Positions 58,005 through 64,000 of a stretch of DNA of 64,000 bases are shown piece after piece. The DNA is from Utricularia gibba. Taxonomy: Eukaryota; Streptophyta; Magnoliopsida; Lamiales; Lentibulariaceae. The notes under the pieces were generated by a model. It was not told the DNA's origin and ran no database searches. It worked only from the letters and a program-made list of their open reading frames with translations. The stretch spans positions 2,048,501 through 2,112,500 of the forward strand of contig NEEC01000014.1 of assembly GCA_002189035.1 (NCBI GenBank), written 5' to 3'. The position numbers were made by a program, and so were the translations under genes. Position 1 is the stretch's first letter; every line of letters starts with the position of its first letter.

Positions 58005-61000
58005 ATGGGCGTTCCTGCGAACCAAGACTTGAAAAGGTTGCCAGGTTCTGGATCAAACGGTAAGTTGATGTACCAGTTTCTTGGTTTAGCTGATAAGCTA
58101 TTGTGTTCCCTCTCCGCTCCTTGAAAAAATTTGATGTGGTTTGTCTTTCACAGATATGGGACTTTCTAGGAACAAAAGGATTAAGATTGAAGAGGTGGGA
58201 TTTTCTTGGAGATTTGATCTGGATCAGAAAAGAAACGGCTCATTTCCACGCCTTATTCAGAGTTCGGATCCATTTGCAATAAGCAATCTGCTGACAGAGT
58301 TAGATTCTGGCAAGTACGGAACCGTGACTAAAGAAATACATGAGCTGGTGTCTCGCAGGAAAAATTTAATGCATAGATTTTATGCTATAAACCCATGTCT
58401 TGCATCAGCAGATGTGCCAAGTGAGATTCCACGGGGTACAACCGAAGAAACTGATCCGCATGTGCTTGATATTGAAGATGATGATGAGCAGAATGATCTT
58501 GCTATTGTGAATTTTGATCCAGTAGCACAGCGGCCCCAGGCTTCTGGAGACATAATTATCATTGATTCAGATGATGATGATGATAATAAGTTACAAGAGC
58601 CTTCAGGAATGTTTCTCATGAAGGACATCCTGGTAAGGGCTTTGAATTCACTGTCAGGTGCCTTTTTCAAGAAATTGTGTAAAACTTGCATGCTATAAAA
58701 CTGCTGTTTTTGTTAGTCTCTTCATTATCTAACTGTTGTGCAATATTTTTCCAAGGATTGGGATTTCAAAAAGAAAATCCCGAGAAATCCACCAGCTAAC
58801 AGGAATTCTATATCAACAACCAAATCCGCTGAACATATTTCAGCAGTACATGTTGGAGTGGACACTACTCCCATACAACATACTGCGGCTGTACATGTCA
58901 GAGTAGACACTACACCCTAGAACATGTTGCAGCAGAACATTTCGGAGTAGACATTAAACCCACAGAACATATTGCAGCAGAAACCAAGCCCACTCAAGAG
59001 AACATGGAAACCATACCTACTGAAGATAAGGGTGAATATGTTAGCTCGTATGAAGAAGGTGATGATCTGTCTGAAACAAATTCAGATGGTCTGGGTGACA
59101 TCTGGAATGAGATGAGCGTAGCATTGGAGTGTTCAAAGGTAGCTGTTTTCACTTCTATTCATTTGACTACTATTGCCTCTGCAACCATTGAATAGTTTAA
59201 TTTAATGGATTTTCTCTTTTACATTCACGCCCAGGATGGCATTACAAATATTCCACTTAATGACTACAATGCTGAGAATGAAGGAGATTGTGAGCACTCA
59301 TTTATACTGAAAGATGACGTTGGTGATGTGTGTTGTCTTTGCGGTGTTATCAAGAGAGCAATTGAGTCCATCATTGAGTACAATTTTTCGAAGGTAAAAT
59401 AAGTTAGTTTTGCATTCGGCTTTTCCTCTTGAGCGTGGTTTTATAGTTTGATAACCCTTGTATGCTGTTTTTTCAGAGCGCAAAGTCGACAAGAACGTAC
59501 AGCAAGTATGAAGCACAGCTCTTCAGAGAGCCATTCCAAAATGAATCTGCTGATGAATTGAAACGATTTGATACTGATTTTTCTGCTGCTGAGATCTGTC
59601 CACATCCACGGCACATGAAGGAGATGAAGCCCCATCAATTTGAGGGCTTTAATTTTCTTGTGAGCAATCTTGTAACTGATAATCCAGGAGGTTGTATTAT
59701 GGCACATGCTCCTGGTTCAGGTAAGACGTTTATGATTATTAGCTTCCTTCAAAGCTTCATGGCCAAATATCCAGCTGCCAGGCCACTTGTTGTGCTTCCG
59801 AGAGGAATATTGCCGATTTGGAAAAAGGAATTTATTCGATGGCAAGTTGAAGACCTCCCTTTGTATGATTTTTATTCCGTGAAAGCAGATGGCCGCTCCC
59901 AGCAGTTGGAAGTTCTTAAAGAATGGATTAATGAGAGAAGCGTGTTATTTCTTGGTTATAAACAGTTCTCTTCTATCATCTGTGACACCGATGATTCTCA
60001 AGCTGCTGTTTTATGTCAAGATTATTTGCTGAGGGTCCCTACCATTTTAATTCTGGATGAAGGGCATACACCCAGAAATCAAGATACTGATGTACTAACC
60101 TCCCTTGAGAGGGTTCAAACGCCAAGAAAGGTTGTCCTCTCTGGAACTCTCTATCAAAACCATGTCGAAGAAGTGTTCAACATTTTGAATCTTGTTCGCC
60201 CCAAGTTCCTGAAGATGGAACATGCGAAGGCCATAAAGAGGCGTATTATGAGCCGTGCTGAAATATCAAGTTCAACAAAACTTACCAAGAATAAGAATTG
60301 TAGAGACCATCAGTTTTATGAACTGATCGAGCATACATTGATAAAAGATGAAAATTCCAAGCGGAAGATGACTGTGATACAGGATCTGCGTGCAATGACC
60401 AAAAGCGTCTTGCACTATTACAAGGGTGATAACCTGGACGAACTTCCTGGACTAACTGACTTCTCTGTCTTTCTTCAGCTTAGCGCAAGTCAAAGAACTG
60501 AGGTCAAGGAATTGGCAAAAACCGGACTACGGAAATTCACAATATGTGCCCAAGGTAGTGCAATTTATCTTCATCCGAAACTGAAGGCTCTGGCTAAGCA
60601 GTGTGGTGTGAAAGATAGAGTTGATGTGGAAAAAATTAATATGCTCATGAATAAGCTAAATGTGAAGGAAGGTGCAAAGCTGAATTTTTACCTCAATCTT
60701 CTTCAGCTTTGTGAATCAAGTGGTGAGAAACTTCTCGTCTTCAGCCAGTATCTCCTCCCCCTTAAGTTTTTAGAGATGATCACTGGTCATCTGAAGGGCT
60801 ATTCTGTGGGCCGGGAAATGTTTATGATCACTGGTGAGTCAGATAATGATACACGTGAACATTCCATGGAGAAGTTCAATACTTCATCAGATGCCCGTGT
60901 GTTCTTTGGTTCCATTAAAGCTTGTGGAGAAGGGATTTCTCTTGTTGGGGCATCACGCATCATAATCTTGGATGTCCATTTAAATCCTTCTGTTACTCGT

Positions 61001-61264
61001 CAAGCTATAGGACGAGCTTTTCGACCCGGTCAGGTGAGGAAGGTATATGTGTATAGGCTGATTGCTTCCAAGTCACCGGAAGAAGAAGATCATTTGACAT
61101 GCTTCAGGAAGGAGTCCATTGCCAAGATGTGGTTTGAGTGGGATGAGTGCAGTAGTAGTTCTGAAAGACTCGAAATGAAGAGTGTTGATGTTGAAAACTG
61201 CAATGATGAGTTTCTAGTGACACCTCGGCTGAGTGGAGACATCACTGCTGTCTTCACAAGATGA
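58005..61264 (+). CDS. DRD1: DRD1-like SNF2 chromatin remodeller (RNA-directed DNA methylation), one frameshift
   Basis: SNF2-family ATPase of the DRD1/CLSY group; DRD1 works with DMS3 and RDM1 to load Pol V for RNA-directed DNA methylation. Five coding exons: 58005-58059, 58154-58632, 58756-59138, 59235-59393 and 59477-61264, about 954 residues when corrected. N terminus [24 protein letters not shown] matches DRD1; then an acidic Asp run (DSDDDDDNK), a repeat region and the helicase: Walker A HAPGSGKT (about 436-443), DEGH (553-556), the motif [17 protein letters not shown], and the C-terminal [11 protein letters not shown] arginine-finger motif. Exon 3 stops at TAG 58918-58920 because one base is missing after CCC at 58915-58917. 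Its repeat copy proves the loss. Size is near DRD1 and well below CLSY proteins. Confidence 0.88.
58831..58964 (+). repeat. 45-base coding repeat in the DRD1-like gene
   Basis: Units 58831-58875 (45), 58876-58919 (44) and 58920-58964 (45), plus a partial fourth, encode [15 protein letters not shown]-like 15-residue units. The 44-base unit is the one holding the frameshift. Confidence 0.85.
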
Positions 61265-61780
61265 TAATTCCTTCTCCGTTAATTTTGTAGGTGAACTCCG
61301 CCCAGAGTTTCAGGAATGGAAGTCTTCTGTTCATAGATAGGTTATCAGTGCACACAGTGATCAGTACATAACACTAGCTTTCTGGAGTGATTTTCATGTA
61401 TTTGGAAAATTGGAGTTGGGAAGCGTGATCCAGTACATCACTCCTGAAATTCTTGAGCTTTTTTGCCAAAAAGAAGAGATGCTTCATGTTTTGGATAAAA
61501 AAAAAAATATGAATATGCAGGCAACCCCTCTGTTTAAACACAACCTGTACATACACACCACTAGTCTGATCGCATGCGACTCCTAGAAAGAAATAAATGC
61601 TCAGGAGTTCCATCGATGAGCGTGTATGTGTAAAAAAAGGGAACAATTTATTCTGGATGATTTACTACCCCTCGCAGCATGTGTGTGTGTGGTTTACATC
61701 CTTTTCCTGATTCCGTATTGTATTTCTATGGCAATCTGCAAATGGGAAGACACGAAAGAAGGATGCAAGTTGCTTCCTAT
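61265..61780. other. Convergent 3' ends of the DRD1-like and WDR13-like genes
   Basis: Only 516 bases separate the two stop codons. No coding feature is seen. Confidence 0.6.
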
Positions 61781-64000
61781 TCATGCAGTGCCGCTGTTTG
61801 CAGCAGCAGCAGCAGCAGCAGTGCGGCCAAAATCAGGTTTCTTCCCATGGTTACGGGGTAGAGGGTTAGCTCTTGATTTGTTGTCCGCACGCTTCCAGAC
61901 GATGACAGTGCCACCGAAATCAGAAGAAGCCAACATATTTTCTCCATGATTCCAAGCAACACCTATCACAGGATAGCCATGCCCCTGGTGATGGGCAATA
62001 GTCGCTGTAAAGCTTACCATAAAAAGTAAAAAAAAGAAAAAGGAAAAACCAGCACTGCTTGTCCTAGCCAAAGGTTTTCAAATCGCTTCAAAAGATGAAG
62101 TTTTGGAAAATTATATAATTAGCCTAATGCTGTAAAAAAGACAAGCATGAAAAATCAAAGAATTGACAGGGTAATAGATGACGAAGACGAAGAACCTGTA
62201 GCTTGTTAACACAAGTATGCTTTGGTCTTGTCAAGTCGTAAAAGTAGACGTTTGCATCCTCACTCCCAGCAACTACATTTGTGTGCGGAAAAAAAGGTCA
62301 GCTTGTTCGCATAGCTGAAATAGGACTATATACTGCACTACTCAAAAAAAAAAATGCATTAGATAGTGATGTCAACTGGGGAGGGCGTGCCTATAAATTC
62401 GCCTTTCTCGAGTGAAAGCAAGGGGCAGAAAGAGGCATGAATGCTGTGCAAACGTGGTGCTAATTTAAGCGAACAACGAAGTGTCAAGTAGCCTTGCACC
62501 TCCAGGGAAACACTACAACAGACATATCACCATCAAATCAGCTTGGGTTCCACATTTAAACACGTGAAGGAAGCACATATGGCTGGAGATAACCTGAAGA
62601 AAGATAGGCTTCCATCGCGACAAAAGGTCAGCAAAACAGGGCCATGTGCTAGCAAAGAGAACGTTCTGAATTGCACAGTTGTTACTGGAGACTTGGTTCC
62701 ACCACGGTGGCGGTGGGCACGCGCAACAACTCCAGTGTGGGAGTTCATGTTTACAGTGTAAACAGATCCCTGCATGCACAGTTGATAACGAAAATGAAGA
62801 ACTGTTATTCAGAGCAACGGCTAAATTCATGTACCTGAGAATCGCCGCAGAATATGAGTTGACCAGTGTGGTCATGATCCAAAGCTGTCACCTCACTGTC
62901 GAAATTGCACTTACTTATTGTCCTCCCTGTGCTGAAATTGTACACCTACAACGCCATTTATAGTATACATGAGCTGATGGATCAATGTGGTTCATGAAGA
63001 AGGGAACTCCTGGAAAGGAGAAAATGCAGATTTCTGAAAGAAAATGAGATATCAAACACATCAAAAAATGCTAGGCAACATACCACTATTTCTCTTTTAG
63101 AGTTGCCTACTGAAAGAAAATTGTTGTTCACCTGCAGAAATGGAACACACAACTTAGGGGCTCTGCTTAAGCCTAAGCAAACGAACACCGAGTGTTAGAC
63201 CGCTCAGAGTATTATAGCATCTGCCCTTTTGTTATTGAAGTAACGGGGAACACTTGGCTGTTGACAATTCCTTATCACGAAGTGTAATTACTGAAATAAA
63301 ACTCCATGTTCTTACAGGATGAAAGCGGATACAAAGTTGCGAAGAAACTCCATAAACGACACGCATGCAAATGCCTTTAGAGATATCCCACACGCGCACT
63401 GTCTTATCAACAGAGGTCGATGCAATATACTGATTATTCGAGGAGAAGTCAAAATCTGCAACATTTCATTGCAATTTAATTCAGGATAGCCCAAAATTAG
63501 CATAACATGTTAAGTATATAATCCTCTACTCGAAATAAAACCAAAGCAAAAAAAGTTTCCTGAGTGATTACTAAACAACGCCCAGAGAATCTGGAGGATG
63601 GCGTTTTAGTGAAGGAATCAAAAATATCAATCAAGATGCACGCCCACAACTACAAATGTTGCCACTGAAGTTGGAAAAAAGTTAACTCTGGATTATAGCA
63701 TTCTTTCCTTCGAATTTGAGCGTTCAGGTGATATTAAATCATGTTAATTGTGCGCAAGTCAAATAACCTTGAGAGCTCGGAAAAGATCAAACAGCCAATA
63801 AAAGTATAACCGACCTGTGATATCTTTTATGTGCCCTGTTAGCTGCTTCAGAATTGATGGAGTGGACACACAACATACTGTTAAGCTTCCATCTGATGCT
63901 CCAAAAGCAAGCAGGTCCGAACTCATATGTCCAAATTTCACAACCGTCACTATAAAATCCAACCATGAATTTTCCAGTTACAATTATTCAACACCTAGGC
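61781..64000 (-). CDS. WDR13-like WD40-repeat protein, 5' part outside the window
   Basis: WD40 propeller protein; the WDR13 group is nuclear in animals, but the plant role is not established. Exons seen: 63949-63815, 63455-63316, 63131-63084, 62945-62835, 62769-62594, 62512-62391, 62272-62196 and 61984-61781, joining in phase. WD blades include TSVDKTVRVWDISKG, NNNFLSVGNSKREIV, GQLIFCGDSQGSVY, GSEDANVYFYDLTR and ASSDFGGTVIVWKRA. The C-terminal tail after the last WD is longer than usual and contains seven Ala codons at 61801-61821. The intron after 62391 appears to use a GC donor. The gene continues beyond the right edge, so length and N terminus are unknown. Confidence 0.87.
61801..61821 (+). 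repeat. (CAG)7 microsatellite, poly-Ala in the WDR13-like gene
   Basis: Seven CAG triplets on the plus strand read as seven GCT-phase alanines in the gene (TAAAAAAANSG). Confidence 0.85.

Noticed and set aside
1-64000. CRISPR arrays, tRNA or rRNA genes, bacterial operons
   Set aside because: No regular spaced repeats, no tRNA-like cloverleaf or rRNA sequence noticed; gene structure is clearly eukaryotic.

Overview
The window is nuclear DNA of a flowering plant. Most genes are split by short spliced introns, there are TATA-box promoters, plant-only families (RADIALIS-like MYB, Sec14-nodulin, S1 bZIP with its sucrose-control upstream ORF, DRD1-like SNF2) and two plant LTR retrotransposons. The short introns and frequent genes suggest a compact genome, probably a dicot or other non-grass angiosperm; I cannot name the species.

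Layout, left to right: the 3' part of a coatomer gamma-subunit gene (+); a decayed FDM/IDN2-like pseudogene (+); USB1, the U6 snRNA 3'-end exonuclease (-); an LRR receptor-like pseudokinase (-); a RADIALIS-like MYB (+); a subfamily XII bHLH (+); the ribosome-biogenesis methyltransferase SPB1 (-); the large subunit of ADP-glucose pyrophosphorylase (-); a Sec14-nodulin phosphatidylinositol transfer protein (+); an S1 bZIP with a conserved sucrose-control uORF (+); a RING-finger protein (+); a 5-kb Ty1/copia element (-); a 6.7-kb Ty3/gypsy element (-); SAE2, the SUMO E1 catalytic subunit (-); a DRD1-like chromatin remodeller (+); and the 3' part of a WDR13-like WD40 gene (-), cut by the right edge. 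The 36.2-52.7 kb stretch is the transposon-rich part. The rest is ordinary euchromatic gene space, and the neighbours do not form one pathway.

The most striking whole-window signal is technical. At least seven coding units that otherwise splice and translate cleanly (five host genes and both retrotransposons) are each broken by a net loss of one base, nearly always a C or G missing from a short C/G run. I found no compensating insertions. This looks like homopolymer undercalling in the assembly rather than seven independent mutations. It would make a naive annotation split or truncate the coatomer, LRR-kinase, AGPase, RING and DRD1-like genes. Real biology worth a second look includes the sucrose-sensing uORF, a receptor kinase lacking catalytic motifs, a 15-residue coding repeat in the DRD1-like gene, a gypsy element whose reading frame appears to run through its polypurine tract into the 3' LTR, an apparent excess of GC-AG introns, and a telo-box/site II promoter at SPB1. 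I found no clearly undescribed system. Exon boundaries were set by hand from splice consensus and frame continuity, without transcript data.
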